Below, one piece after another: positions 26,489 to 37,596 of a stretch of DNA of 37,596 nt. The notes below the pieces were generated by a model. The model worked only from the letters and a program-made list of their open reading frames with translations. It had not been told where the DNA came from and made no database searches. Numbering within the stretch: the first letter of the stretch is position 1; the number at the start of each line of letters is the position of its first letter. The position numbers and the translations under genes are program-made. Origin of the DNA: Catenulisporales bacterium (GTDB lineage Bacteria; Actinomycetota; Actinomycetes; Streptomycetales; Catenulisporaceae); NCBI GenBank assembly GCA_019510485.1, contig JAEKKI010000157.1, forward strand, positions 1 to 37,596. Direction: 5' to 3'.

Positions 26489-28938
26489 AAGTCCGCGAGG
26501 TGGAGGTCGATCGCCATGACGCCGTCCTCGCCGGCGGCCACGAGCAGCCCGTCTTCACCCAGCGCCAGCGCCTTGGGCACCCAGCCCAGCGGGATCGGCC
26601 GGCCGGTGCGCGCCTCGGCGAGGTCCCACACGGTGAGGTGGCCGTCGGCCCACGCGACGGCCGCGACCGGGCCCACGCCGGTCAGCGCGGCGGTGATGGC
26701 CGTGACCGGCATGCCGCGGTCCTCGACCGGCAGCAGGCTGGCGTCGGCGGGCACGGCCCACAGCCGGAAGGTGCCGTCGAGGCTGCCGGACAGGGCGAAC
26801 AGCACGTCCACGTCCGGCATCCAGATCGCGGACACGGCGGTGATCGCCCCGGAGTGTTGATCCTCCGGATCGGCGATCAGTTCCTCGGTGACGGTGTCCC
26901 ACACGTGTACGCAGCCGTCCGCGGAACCGAAGACCAATGCCTCACGCGCCACCGACACGGCCGTTACGGCGGTGTCAGGCAGTACGTCCCGCACCGCGGA
27001 CACCAGACCGCGCGGCGCGTTGGGCCCGAGGGCCGCCAGTCGTCGGCTGGCGTCGGTGAGCACCAGGCTCGGCGCGGCGTCCACGACCGCCACGGCTCGC
27101 GCTTTCACCATGACCGGGACAGCGGGGCGCGCGAGGATGCGGCCGTCTCGCGGATCGAGGCGGTAGGCGCGGGCCAGGTCGTCGATGGCGACGAGGGTCC
27201 GCGGCCGCTCCGGCTCATCATCAACCTCTTGCGACGGCTCGGTGTCCTGGCTCATCGCCAGCGCCGCCACCGGCCCGGGCCACGGCGTCGGGCGCGGAGT
27301 GTCCGGCGGCAGCGGACGCCAGCCGGCCCAGCGGGTGAGCCACCGCGTGGGGTCGCCGATGGGAGCGCCGTCGGAGGGCCGGATGCCGCGGGTGTAGGGC
27401 GCGACCGCTTCGGCCAGTGAATGGTCCCCGACAGCCAGAGCCGCGCCGTGCAGGATCGCGGCCCGCTCGGGGACGCTCACAGCGTTGGTGAGCGCCTGCC
27501 CGGCGACCCGCCACGCCGCACGCGTGCCCGGGGACACCGCGGCGCCGAGCGCGTCGATGGCGGTGGACAACGCCGGCTGCTGCACCAGCACCAGGTTCGC
27601 CGGCTCCAGCACGATCTGGTCGGCGATCCCCTCCCGGAAGGCGACGTCGAACGGCACCGCCGCGAGCTTCCACGGCCGCTCGTCGCTGGCCGCGAGCAGC
27701 CCGGCGTGCCGATTGACGGCCAGGCTCAGTATCTCGCGCGCCTTGCTCGGGTTCGGATACGCCTGCGGCGCCGCCGCGCCCCCGGACGGCACCAGGTCGT
27801 CCAGCCACGCCGCGAACTCAGCCTTGTCGGTCCAGCGCGGCTCCGACAGGTCGATCACGGTCGTCGGTCCGGGCAGATCCGCCTCGCGCGACTCCAGGAT
27901 CAGCCGCACTCCCGGCACCGCGATCAACGGCGCGATCAGCTCGGAGACCACCGCGGCGCGTGCGGATCCGTCGCGCAGGTGCCCGGCGAGGTCGAGTTCG
28001 GAGATCAGGATCGTGATACGCGACCAGCGCCCGGTCTCGTAGGGCGCGGCGGCGGTGCTGGACAGGAGATCCCACGTCGCGGACCGGCTGCCGGGAAGAT
28101 TCAATCGGGTCGCGAAGGGCAGATCGGGAGCCGACTCGCCGCCGTTCGCCAAAGCAACACCCTGACCGGTCAAGCCCTCGACGCGCTGCGCCTCGATCGG
28201 CGTACCGGCAACGCTCGCGACCGCTGACGCGCCGGCGATGTCCGCAGTCCGCTGGGCTCCGATCGCCGGGCCGCCAACGCCGATCGCCGGACTGCCGTTC
28301 GCCGTTTCATCGCCGACCGCACCGGCGGCATGCGCGGCTACCTGCACCCCGTTCGCCGAAACGCCAACGCCGCCGCCGACCGCCGGGCCGCCGTTCGCCG
28401 CATTCCCACTCGCGCCCGCCTCGGCCGGCGCACCGCCCACGTGCACTCTGCTCGCCGCATCGCCGCGCACACCAGCGGCAAGCTCTCCGCCCCCCAAACC
28501 CGCAACCTGCACCGTCCCGCCAAAGCCGTCGCCGACCGCCACTCGGTCTTCGCGCGCGCCGGCACCGGCGCCAAGCCCGCCACCAGGCCCCGCGCTCCCC
28601 CGCAACCGCCCCGCCAGCACCGCCGCCAACTCCCCGGCAGCCCGGACCGTAACGCCCAACTGCCCCGCCAACTGCCAAGCCAACACCCGCGGCGTCAGGC
28701 CCCGCGCCGACACCCATGCGAACCGCTCATCGTCCGCCGCCTCCGCCAGCACCGCCAGCTCCGAGGCGGTCCACGCCAGCGTGAACGTCTTCCCCGTCCC
28801 CGCCGGCCCGGTCACCAGCAGCACCCGCGGCGCCGCCGGATCGCCCAGCCAGTCCATCACCGCCCGGCAGACCGGGGCGCGGCCGGCGGGCAGCACCGTG
28901 GTGGGGGCTGGGGCCAGCGGGCCCGCCGGCGTCGTCAT
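26476..28938 (-). CDS. P-loop NTPase with WD40-like C-terminal repeats
   Basis: An 820-residue protein starting at ATG 28938, two bases after the parE stop. Walker A is GPAGTGKT at 44-51. A hydrophobic strand ending in an acidic residue, ITILISELDLAG at 309-319, is a Walker B candidate, followed by VRLILESREADLPG (a sensor-like strand). Between them, residues 112-275 form a Gly/Ala-rich insert with imperfect repeats (PAIGVGGPAIG, NGGPAVGGGVGV). Residues about 580-820 show WD40-like strands (VHVWDTVTEE, GSLDGTFRLWAV, GHLTVWDLAEA). The layout recalls STAND-type signalling NTPases, although the ATPase core is interrupted. The frame stays open upstream through parE, but that part is shadow. Function unknown. 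Confidence 0.78.
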   Translation of the reverse strand: MTTPAGPLAPAPTTVLPAGRAPVCRAVMDWLGDPAAPRVLLVTGPAGTGKTFTLAWTASELAVLAEAADDERFAWVSARGLTPRVLAWQLAGQLGVTVRAAGELAAVLAGRLRGSAGPGGGLGAGAGAREDRVAVGDGFGGTVQVAGLGGGELAAGVRGDAASRVHVGGAPAEAGASGNAANGGPAVGGGVGVSANGVQVAAHAAGAVGDETANGSPAIGVGGPAIGAQRTADIAGASAVASVAGTPIEAQRVEGLTGQGVALANGGESAPDLPFATRLNLPGSRSATWDLLSSTAAAPYETGRWSRITILISELDLAGHLRDGSARAAVVSELIAPLIAVPGVRLILESREADLPGPTTVIDLSEPRWTDKAEFAAWLDDLVPSGGAAAPQAYPNPSKAREILSLAVNRHAGLLAASDERPWKLAAVPFDVAFREGIADQIVLEPANLVLVQQPALSTAIDALGAAVSPGTRAAWRVAGQALTNAVSVPERAAILHGAALAVGDHSLAEAVAPYTRGIRPSDGAPIGDPTRWLTRWAGWRPLPPDTPRPTPWPGPVAALAMSQDTEPSQEVDDEPERPRTLVAIDDLARAYRLDPRDGRILARPAVPVMVKARAVAVVDAAPSLVLTDASRRLAALGPNAPRGLVSAVRDVLPDTAVTAVSVAREALVFGSADGCVHVWDTVTEELIADPEDQHSGAITAVSAIWMPDVDVLFALSGSLDGTFRLWAVPADASLLPVEDRGMPVTAITAALTGVGPVAAVAWADGHLTVWDLAEARTGRPIPLGWVPKALALGEDGLLVAAGEDGVMAIDLHLADFFEG
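28114..28605 (-). repeat. low-complexity Gly/Ala-rich coding insert in the NTPase
   Basis: Residues 112-275 of the NTPase are nearly all Gly, Ala, Val, Asn and Ser, with repeated AN-G-PA-GG units. The stretch is very GC-rich at the DNA level and contains variations on CGGCGATCGGCG. It separates Walker A from the Walker B candidate. Confidence 0.65.
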
Positions 28939-28940
28939 CG

Positions 28941-31070
<2,130 letters not shown>

Positions 31071-31384
31071 TTGCGGACCTTCCTTTCCGTCGTCGACTCA
31101 AGATCGACTCAGTAACTCGAACATACTTACGCATCAATGGTACCGGCGGCAGGGCCAGCGTACCGGGCGCTTCCCCCACTGAGTTCCATGTGACCGGCGC
31201 AACACTCTGATGGTGCGCTCTTCACGCTACGTGCCGCCACCGACACCGAACGTTGAGTTTCCCGGCGATCAGGGCCCTTTCCCCGTACGCTCTCAGCGAA
31301 CGTGACCCTTTTGACTCCCAATCACTAGCGCGGGAACACCGAACGCCTGCTTTGATGTTGTTCCGGGTACCACACAGAAAGCAG
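31071..31384. other. parE/DUF7455 divergent intergenic region
   Basis: 314 bases without a gene. It holds the ribosome binding site and candidate promoter of parE (31109-31137). I also see a half LexA-like site near 31117-31132. Nothing else is recognised, including no convincing promoter for the DUF7455 gene. Confidence 0.5.
31109..31137 (-). promoter_or_regulatory. candidate parE promoter (-35 TTGATG, -10 TACTGA)
   Basis: TTGATG (31132-31137) and TACTGA (31109-31114) are 17 bases apart. The -35 is close to consensus; the -10 lacks the final T. The leader would be about 32 bases. Confidence 0.4.
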
Positions 31385-31591
31385 GTGCGACGTGACAAGG
31401 CCTCCGACCGCTGCGACCGCTGCGGTGCCGCTGCTTACGTGCGCGTCGTCCTGGGCGGCGGCGAGCTGCTGTTCTGCGCCCACCACGGCAAGAAGTACAA
31501 CGACAGCCTGGCCAAGGTCGCCATCGAGATACACGACTTCTCCGACCAGCTGACCGAGACCCCGAAGGTCGCCGCCGAGGAGGAGCGCTGA
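31385..31591 (+). CDS. DUF7455 domain protein, small Cys-rich
   Basis: About 68 residues. The core DRCDRCGAAAYVRVVLGGGE, then LLFCAHHGKKYNDSL, matches the actinobacterial DUF7455 family found between hrdB and the parE-like gene in Streptomyces. CxxC plus CAHH are zinc-binding candidates. Two in-frame starts are possible, ATG 31355 (no ribosome binding site) and GTG 31385 (an A/G-rich AGAAAGCAG just before it); the latter is used. A nearby GTG at 31393 is out of frame with the domain. Function unknown. The domain is certain, the start is not. Confidence 0.8.
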   Translation: MRRDKASDRCDRCGAAAYVRVVLGGGELLFCAHHGKKYNDSLAKVAIEIHDFSDQLTETPKVAAEEER

Positions 31592-31685
31592 GCTCGGGCG
31601 CGACGGCGCCCGGCTTGAAGCTCTTGAGCAGCCCCTCGGAACGTTCGGTCACATAACGACTACTGCTAATGCTGCACTTGCGGCG

Positions 31686-31716
31686 AGGCCCCGACTCCTT
31701 GACGGAGTCGGGGCCT
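31686..31716. terminator. bidirectional terminator between DUF7455 and the HTH antitoxin gene
   Basis: Perfect 13-bp stem (AGGCCCCGACTCC and its complement) with a 5-base loop, followed on the plus strand by TTGTCGGTT. It lies between convergent genes. Confidence 0.8.
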
Positions 31717-31742
31717 TGTCGGTTCTGGCGGAGGGCAGTACG

Positions 31743-32090
31743 TCAGGCGGCAGTCATGTCGCCCGGCTCTGAGAAGGCCAGCCGCTCGTCACCGAAATCC
31801 GCGACGATCTCCAGCCGACCGCCCAGCGCCTCGACGTACGCGGCTAGCGTGCGCAGCTCCGTGGCCCCGTCCCGGGCGTGCTCGATCGCGGAGACACGGC
31901 CCTGACTGATTCCCATCCGCTCGGCCACCTCGACCTGAGTCAACCCCATCCGCCGCCGCATCTCGGCGAGGCGGAAGGCACGCTGCTCGGCTCGCAGTCG
32001 CTCCATGCCGGCGGCGATCTCGGCCTGGTCCCAGGCATCGGGGAAGAATTCGTCGAGGAACCCCTGGCGGTCGTAGCTGTGGGTGCTCAT
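31743..32090 (-). CDS. HTH-XRE antitoxin (HigA-like)
   Basis: A 115-residue protein with a Cro/C1-type helix-turn-helix at about 40-95: LAEMRRRMGLTQVEVAERMG, ISQGRVSAIEHARDGATEL. An N-terminal acidic stretch (FLDEFFPDAWDQAEIAAGM) precedes it. In HigBA-type systems the antitoxin follows the toxin, binds it and represses the shared promoter. ATG 32090 overlaps the toxin-like gene TGA by four bases (ATGA). The upstream in-frame codons lie inside the toxin gene and are shadow. Domain intact, so this half could still be active as a DNA-binding protein. Confidence 0.85.
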   Translation of the reverse strand: MSTHSYDRQGFLDEFFPDAWDQAEIAAGMERLRAEQRAFRLAEMRRRMGLTQVEVAERMGISQGRVSAIEHARDGATELRTLAAYVEALGGRLEIVADFGDERLAFSEPGDMTAA

Positions 32091-32317
32091 CGTTCTTCTT
32101 GCTCCTTCAGATACGCGGCGTACCGGGCCTCCGCCAACGGGACGGCGACGCGGTACCAAGCATTCCACTGCCCCGTTTTGTCCCCGGCAACCAAGAGCAC
32201 CGCCCGTCGCCGCGGATCGAAGACGAACAGGATGCGCACCTCGCTACGGCCCGCCGAACCCGGACGAAGCTCTCTCCGCTCTGGCAGCGAGATCATCCCA
32301 ACGAGTGACCACGACAA
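32087..32317 (-). pseudogene. RelE/HigB-like toxin, N-terminally truncated
   Basis: Only the C-terminal part of the toxin domain is present: RELRPGSAGRSEVRILFVFD, PRRRAVLLVAGDKTGQWNAW, YRVAVPLAEARYAAYLKEQ. Full-length members of the Gp49/HigB-type family have about 45 more residues before this. Those cannot fit, since the hrdB stop is at 32390 and its terminator begins at 32355. The only starts are TTG 32317 and ATG 32296. No promoter is seen; the gene touches the hrdB terminator. It overlaps the antitoxin gene by four bases. Probably a decayed toxin-antitoxin pair whose 5' end was deleted; a short functional form cannot be ruled out. Confidence 0.65.
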
Positions 32318-32355
32318 CGAAGGGGCTCAGAGCACTCACGCTCCAAGCCCCTCCG
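32318..32355 (-). terminator. hrdB terminator hairpin
   Basis: A 10-bp stem with one mismatch (arms CGAAGGGGCT / AGCCCCTCCG) and a loop that itself can pair GAGC with GCTC. It lies 35 bases after the hrdB stop. Confidence 0.6.
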
Positions 32356-32389
32356 CACGGCACGGTCAACCGACGGCCGTCAGCCCCGA

Positions 32390-34153
<1,764 letters not shown>

Positions 34154-34351
34154 GAAAACCCTCTCGCTACTGGATGGCAACCACCCGCTTCCGACGTGAG
34201 CCGGGATACGGTCCCCAAGGTGCGGAGGCCGTCTTGCTCTGTGCCGGGTTCGTGTGGAAGATTCCGATCGCGTGCTGGAACCGGCCGGTCGCACCCGGTC
34301 GTTCCGCATCGCACGCGACATAGCATTGTGACACGCCGATGTATTCCCCCG

Positions 34352-34369
34352 TCACCGGTTACCCGGTGA
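34352..34369. repeat. 7-bp inverted repeat TCACCGG-N4-CCGGTGA upstream of hrdB
   Basis: Perfect 7-bp dyad with a 4-base spacer, about 200 bases upstream of hrdB and overlapping the whiH terminator hairpin. It could be part of that terminator or an operator; the sequence alone does not decide. Confidence 0.45.
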
Positions 34370-34394
34370 TCGGCGGGTATCGCCGCTCACCGGG
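34362..34394 (-). terminator. whiH terminator
   Basis: A 13-bp stem with one mismatch (CCCGGTGATCGGC against GCCGCTCACCGGG) and a 7-base loop, 24 bases after the whiH stop. Confidence 0.6.
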
Positions 34395-34418
34395 CATCGT
34401 CCGTCACGCGCTTGGCGA

Positions 34419-35306
34419 TCACTGCCCGCGCTGCCCCGGCAGTCCATACGCCGCGGCGTGCTCCTCCAGCTGCGCCGTGAGCATCGCGCGCATCACACCG
34501 GCCGCGGCCTGACCGTCCCCGGCCACCAGCTCGTCGGCCAGCCGCTGGTGGCTCGCCGCCGCCGCGTCGCTCATCAGACCGCAGGAGCGCCGCCGCATCC
34601 CCGCGCTCTCGGCCGCGCCGCCCACGACCCGCGCCAGGTGCTCCACCATCCGGTTCGGGCACTCGGCGATGAGCAGCGCGTGGAACTCGCCGTCGGCCTT
34701 GGCGTACGCAGCCTGGTCGGCGTTCGCCGCGGCCTGCTTCAACGCCGAGGCCAGCTCGTTCAGCCGGGCCGCTGCAGCCTCCGCGAGACGCCCGGCCGAC
34801 AGCTGCGCGGCCAGCGGCTCGAAGGCGCAGCGCAGCTCGGCCAGCTCCCGGCACTGGTCCAGGCCCGCCACCCCGGCCGCCCGCCACTCGATCACATCCG
34901 GGTCCAGCAGGTTCCACTCCGGCACCGGCCGGATCCGGGTCCCCACATTGGGCCGCGCCGTCACCATGCCCTTGGCCTCCAGCACCCGCAGCGACTCCCG
35001 CACCACGGTCCGCGAGACCTCGAACCGCCGCCCGATCTCCTCGGGCACCAGCGGCCGGTCGGCCCCCAGCTCCCCGGCCACGATCATCCGCCCGAGCTGC
35101 TGCACCAGCTGCCCGTGCAAGCCGCGCGCCTGGGTCCCGGCACGGAGCGAGAGGTAGGAGTCGGTCAAGGAGCCGCCGGCCGCCGCGGCGAGGGTGTTCG
35201 CCACGGGCGAGGCGGGGGTGCGGGTCGGGGTATGGACGGGCGCGTGGGCGGCGGGAAGGCTTTCGACGGGCGTGACGGTCCCGGTCATGTGTGTAGGAAT
35301 GCTCAT
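34419..35306 (-). CDS. whiH: GntR/FadR-family sporulation regulator WhiH
   Basis: A 295-residue transcription factor. The winged helix-turn-helix is at about 62-130 (RGLHGQLVQQLGRMIVAGEL, FEVSRTVVRESLRVLEAKGM) and the FCD ligand-binding domain at about 145-285. WNLLDPDVIEW just after the DNA-binding domain is also found in Streptomyces WhiH, which acts in aerial-hypha septation and sits immediately upstream of hrdB, as here. The first 60 residues are Pro/Thr/Ala-rich and poorly conserved, so the start could be later; ATG 35306 has no clear ribosome binding site. FCD metal/ligand residues are present in part (EFHALLIAECPNRM). The name rests on domain similarity plus the hrdB neighbour. Confidence 0.85.
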   Translation of the reverse strand: MSIPTHMTGTVTPVESLPAAHAPVHTPTRTPASPVANTLAAAAGGSLTDSYLSLRAGTQARGLHGQLVQQLGRMIVAGELGADRPLVPEEIGRRFEVSRTVVRESLRVLEAKGMVTARPNVGTRIRPVPEWNLLDPDVIEWRAAGVAGLDQCRELAELRCAFEPLAAQLSAGRLAEAAAARLNELASALKQAAANADQAAYAKADGEFHALLIAECPNRMVEHLARVVGGAAESAGMRRRSCGLMSDAAAASHQRLADELVAGDGQAAAGVMRAMLTAQLEEHAAAYGLPGQRGQ

Positions 35307-35427
35307 GTTGTTGTCGTCGGCCGGGGGCCGCCGGGACTTGAGGATTCTTAGCCGATAGTCGGGCCGATGTCACCCGGTGGAATGATCGGGGGTGGCGGAT
35401 CGGCACGTCGACGTCCATTTCGTCACC

Positions 35428-35457
35428 TTGACGATAAGGCCCTCGAACCGCTACCGT
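35428..35457 (+). promoter_or_regulatory. promoter of the SPFH gene (-35 TTGACG, -10 TACCGT)
   Basis: TTGACG (35428-35433) and TACCGT (35452-35457) are 18 bases apart. Predicted start near 35464 leaves about 40 bases to ATG 35505. Confidence 0.6.
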
Positions 35458-35504
35458 CGCACCATCGTTCGGCCGTCAGGCCGAGTCTCATCAGGGGGGA
35501 ATCG

Positions 35505-36617
35505 ATGGCGGACATCACCAAACGGCTGTTCCTGAGCCACTTCCGGGGCAGCCCCACCAACCACGTCGTCCACCTCAAGCGCGGCGAAGTCGCGCACGAG
35601 GGCACCGGCCAGGCGTTCTGGTTCCGGCCGCTGACGGCGGTGCTGGCCGAGGTGCCGGTGGACGACCGCGAGCTGCCGATGCTGTTCCACGCCCGGACCA
35701 AGGACTTCCAGGACGTCACGGTTCAGGCCTCGATGACCTACCGCTTCGTCGACCCCGGGGTGGCGACGCGGCGCCTGGACTTCGCCGTCGACCACAAGAG
35801 CGGCCAGTGGCGGGCCACGCCGCTGGAGCAGGTGGCGGTGCTGCTCACCGAGCTCGCGCAGCAGCACGCGCTGACGCTGATCGCCACCATGGAGCTGGCC
35901 GACGCCCTGGCCGGCGGCACGGCGGCGGTGCAGGAGCGCGTCACCGGCGGGCTGGCGGCCGACGAGCGGCTGGCCGAGACCGGCATCGGTGTGCTCGGCG
36001 TCCGGGTGGTGGCCGTGAAGCCGGAGGCCGACGTCGAGCGCGCCCTGCGCACGCCCACCAGGGAGCTGATCCAGCAGGAGGCGGACCGGGCCGGGTTCGA
36101 GCGGCGGGCGCTGGCGGTGGAGCGGGAGCGGGCGATCAGCGAGAACGAGCTGCAGAGCAAGATCGAGCTCGCCGTGCGGGAGGAGCAGCTGGTGGCCCAG
36201 GAGGGGGCGAACGCCCGCCGGCGCGCCACCGAGCAGGCCGCGGCCGAGCGCATCGCCGCCGAGGCCGAGGCCGAGCGCGCCCGGATCACGACGGCGGCCA
36301 GCGCCGACCTGACCCGCGCCGAGGCCGCGGCCGAGGCAGACGCGCTGCGCCTGCGCTCGGCGGCGAACGTGGAAGACGTCCGCGCGCTGGGCGCCGCGAA
36401 CAACGAGATCGAGGCTGTGAAACTGACCGCCTACGCGGGCCTGGACCGGACCGTGCTGTTCGCACTGACGGCCAGCGAGTTCGCCGGGCAGCTGCCGGAG
36501 ATCGGGACGCTGAACCTCACGCCGGACGTCATCACCGGGCTGCTGACGAAGCTGACGAACGGCTCGGCCGCCCCCACCAGCGCAGCAGTAGACGCCGCCC
36601 CGGCCCCGGAGCAGTAA
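35505..36617 (+). CDS. SPFH/band 7 domain protein
   Basis: A 370-residue SPFH protein. The SPFH domain runs over about residues 20-185 (VPVDDRELPMLFHARTKDFQ, DVTVQASMTYRFVDPGVATR, GVLGVRVVAVKPEADVERAL). A long Ala/Glu/Arg-rich coiled coil follows at about 185-310, then a C-terminal stretch ending in Ala/Pro repeats. There is no N-terminal membrane segment, unlike stomatins and flotillins, so association with the membrane would depend on other parts. SPFH proteins oligomerise into ring- or cage-like scaffolds. ATG 35505 follows AGGGGGGA by four bases. The next gene begins four bases after the stop, so the two are one operon under the promoter at 35428-35457. Confidence 0.88.
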   Translation: MADITKRLFLSHFRGSPTNHVVHLKRGEVAHEGTGQAFWFRPLTAVLAEVPVDDRELPMLFHARTKDFQDVTVQASMTYRFVDPGVATRRLDFAVDHKSGQWRATPLEQVAVLLTELAQQHALTLIATMELADALAGGTAAVQERVTGGLAADERLAETGIGVLGVRVVAVKPEADVERALRTPTRELIQQEADRAGFERRALAVERERAISENELQSKIELAVREEQLVAQEGANARRRATEQAAAERIAAEAEAERARITTAASADLTRAEAAAEADALRLRSAANVEDVRALGAANNEIEAVKLTAYAGLDRTVLFALTASEFAGQLPEIGTLNLTPDVITGLLTKLTNGSAAPTSAAVDAAPAPEQ

Positions 36618-36621
36618 CCCG

Positions 36622-37515
36622 ATGTCCGTAGCCCCCCGCGTAGTCCTCGTCCACCGCCACACCGAACGCGACGAGATCGTCGCCGAACAAGGCACCTGGG
36701 GCCAAGCGGAGTTCGTCCAGAAGCGCCGCGGCCTCTCCCTCTCTCCGGTGAAGAAGCGGCACGAAGCCCTCACCTCAGCGCTTCAAACCGTCTCCGCGGG
36801 CATCCCCAGGGAATGGCGCCGCGGCACGGTCGAACGCGCCGACCTGCCGCGCTTCCTGTTCGAACCCGAAGACGTGGTCGTCGTGGTCGGTCAAGACGGC
36901 CTGGTGGCGAACACCGCCAAGTACCTCGACGGCCAGCCGGTGATCGGCGTCGACCCGACCCCCGGCAGCAACATGGGCGTCCTGGTCCGCCACTCCCCGC
37001 AGGACTTCGAGCCCCTGCTCGCCCGCGTCGGCGCCGGCAAGGCCCGCTTCGAGCCCCGCACCATGGTCGCGGCCGCCACCGACGACGGCGAGTCGCTGCT
37101 GGCCCTGAACGAGGTCTACCTCGGCCACTCCGGCCACCAGTCCGCGCGCTACCTCCTCACCACCCCCGAAGGCGCCGAGGAGCGCCACTCCTCCTCGGGC
37201 CTGCTGGTCGGCTCCGGCACCGGCGCGACCGGCTGGCTGCTGTCGATCGCCCGCCAGCGCGCGCGTCCGGTCCCGCTGCCCGCGCCGACCGACCCCGAGC
37301 TGGGCTGGTTCGTCCGCGAGGCCTGGCCCTCGCAGACCACCGGCGCCGACCTCACCGAGGGACTGCTGCCGCCGGGGCGGGAGCTGACGGTGCGCGTCGA
37401 GGGCGAGTCGCTGGTGGTGTTCGGCGACGGCATCGAGGCCGACCGGCTGCTGCTGACCTGGGGACAGACCGTCCGCATCCGCGCAGCCGACCGCCATCTA
37501 CGCTTAGTGGTGTAG
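36622..37515 (+). CDS. NAD kinase-like protein, divergent
   Basis: A 297-residue protein of the NAD+ kinase fold. Family motifs are altered but recognisable: GQDG at 90-93 in place of GGDG (catalytic Asp92 kept), GVDPTPGSNMGVL, NE at 163-164 in ALNEVYLGH, and GSGTGATGW at 197-205, the nucleotide-binding loop. The final beta sandwich has ELTVRVEGESLVVFGDGIEA. The first 85 residues are less like NAD kinase. Phosphorylation of NAD+ to NADP+ is possible, but the change in the nucleotide loop leaves activity or substrate uncertain. It is co-transcribed with the SPFH gene, suggesting a shared process. ATG 36622 lies four bases after the SPFH stop. Confidence 0.78.
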   Translation: MSVAPRVVLVHRHTERDEIVAEQGTWGQAEFVQKRRGLSLSPVKKRHEALTSALQTVSAGIPREWRRGTVERADLPRFLFEPEDVVVVVGQDGLVANTAKYLDGQPVIGVDPTPGSNMGVLVRHSPQDFEPLLARVGAGKARFEPRTMVAAATDDGESLLALNEVYLGHSGHQSARYLLTTPEGAEERHSSSGLLVGSGTGATGWLLSIARQRARPVPLPAPTDPELGWFVREAWPSQTTGADLTEGLLPPGRELTVRVEGESLVVFGDGIEADRLLLTWGQTVRIRAADRHLRLVV

Positions 37516-37556
37516 CAGGACGCACACACGAACACACCGAACAACGGGGGCGCGGC

Positions 37557-37596
37557 ATGGACAGCGACCGGGACCACCTGACGATCGCCGGCTTCG
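37557..37596 (+). CDS. start of a further gene (partial, runs off right edge)
   Basis: ATG 37557 is preceded by a strong GGGGG box at suitable spacing. The visible product begins MDSDRDHLTIAGF. Too short to identify; same strand and 41 bases after the NAD-kinase-like gene, so possibly part of its operon. Confidence 0.45.
   Translation, partial: MDSDRDHLTIAGF

Noticed and set aside
31117-31132. LexA-like box TCGAAC-N4-TTACGC before parE
   Set aside because: Only one half matches the TCGAAC-N4-GTTCGA pattern; the other half matches three of six bases.
34154-34418. An hrdB promoter around GGGAATAC / CACAAT / TATGTC on the minus strand
   Set aside because: Several partial elements occur, but none has correct spacing to a partner, so no promoter is called.

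Overview
This is a high-GC actinobacterial chromosome segment. Nearly every third codon position is G or C, several starts are GTG, and the gene content is that of a filamentous, sporulating actinomycete: sepH, the whiH-hrdB pair, a DUF7455 protein, and both topoisomerase IV subunits. Two gene orders point to a Streptomyces-like core locus: whiH-hrdB-DUF7455-parE, and parC beside a DUF5998 gene and a phosphodiesterase-like gene. Divergence from Streptomyces in places would fit a relative such as Catenulisporales, but I cannot assign a genus. I see no tRNA, rRNA, CRISPR, prophage or insertion sequence.

Layout. 1-3.3 kb is accessory: the start of a DUF1800 gene, a frameshifted hypothetical gene, and a polymorphic-toxin-like gene coupled to a possible immunity gene. 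3.4-7.1 kb holds aconitase, with a clear promoter and a dyad at its transcription start, divergent from an LCIB-type carbonic anhydrase-like gene. 7.2-9.7 kb holds a SigE-family sigma factor overlapping a putative membrane anti-sigma gene, then a convergent TRIC-type channel. 9.9-13 kb holds sepH and two acetyltransferases (one Eis-like). 13.0-16.6 kb is an efe iron-uptake operon in which EfeU and EfeO are one polypeptide, followed by efeB. It is preceded by a near-consensus promoter overlapped by a 36-bp DtxR/IdeR-like palindrome. 16.7-19.5 kb holds a rhodanese, a phosphodiesterase-like protein and DUF5998.

19.7-31.1 kb is framed by parC (+) and parE (-). Between them are two ABC ATPases with no permease (one with an AbrB-like tail), a coupled unknown protein, a sucrase/ferredoxin-like protein, a tyrosine phosphatase, and a large P-loop/WD40-like protein two bases after parE. 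31.4-34.2 kb holds DUF7455, a toxin-antitoxin remnant whose toxin lacks its N-terminus, and hrdB. 34.4-37.6 kb holds whiH, then an SPFH protein paired with a divergent NAD-kinase-like protein, and the start of one more gene.

Working together: efeUO and efeB form an iron-regulated uptake system, and parC and parE make one decatenating enzyme. HrdB is the principal sigma factor, and WhiH and SepH serve sporulation and division. The least explained units are the fused EfeUO, the SPFH/NAD-kinase-like pair, the parE-coupled NTPase, the AbrB-tailed permease-less ABC pair, and the metallopeptidase-like toxin.
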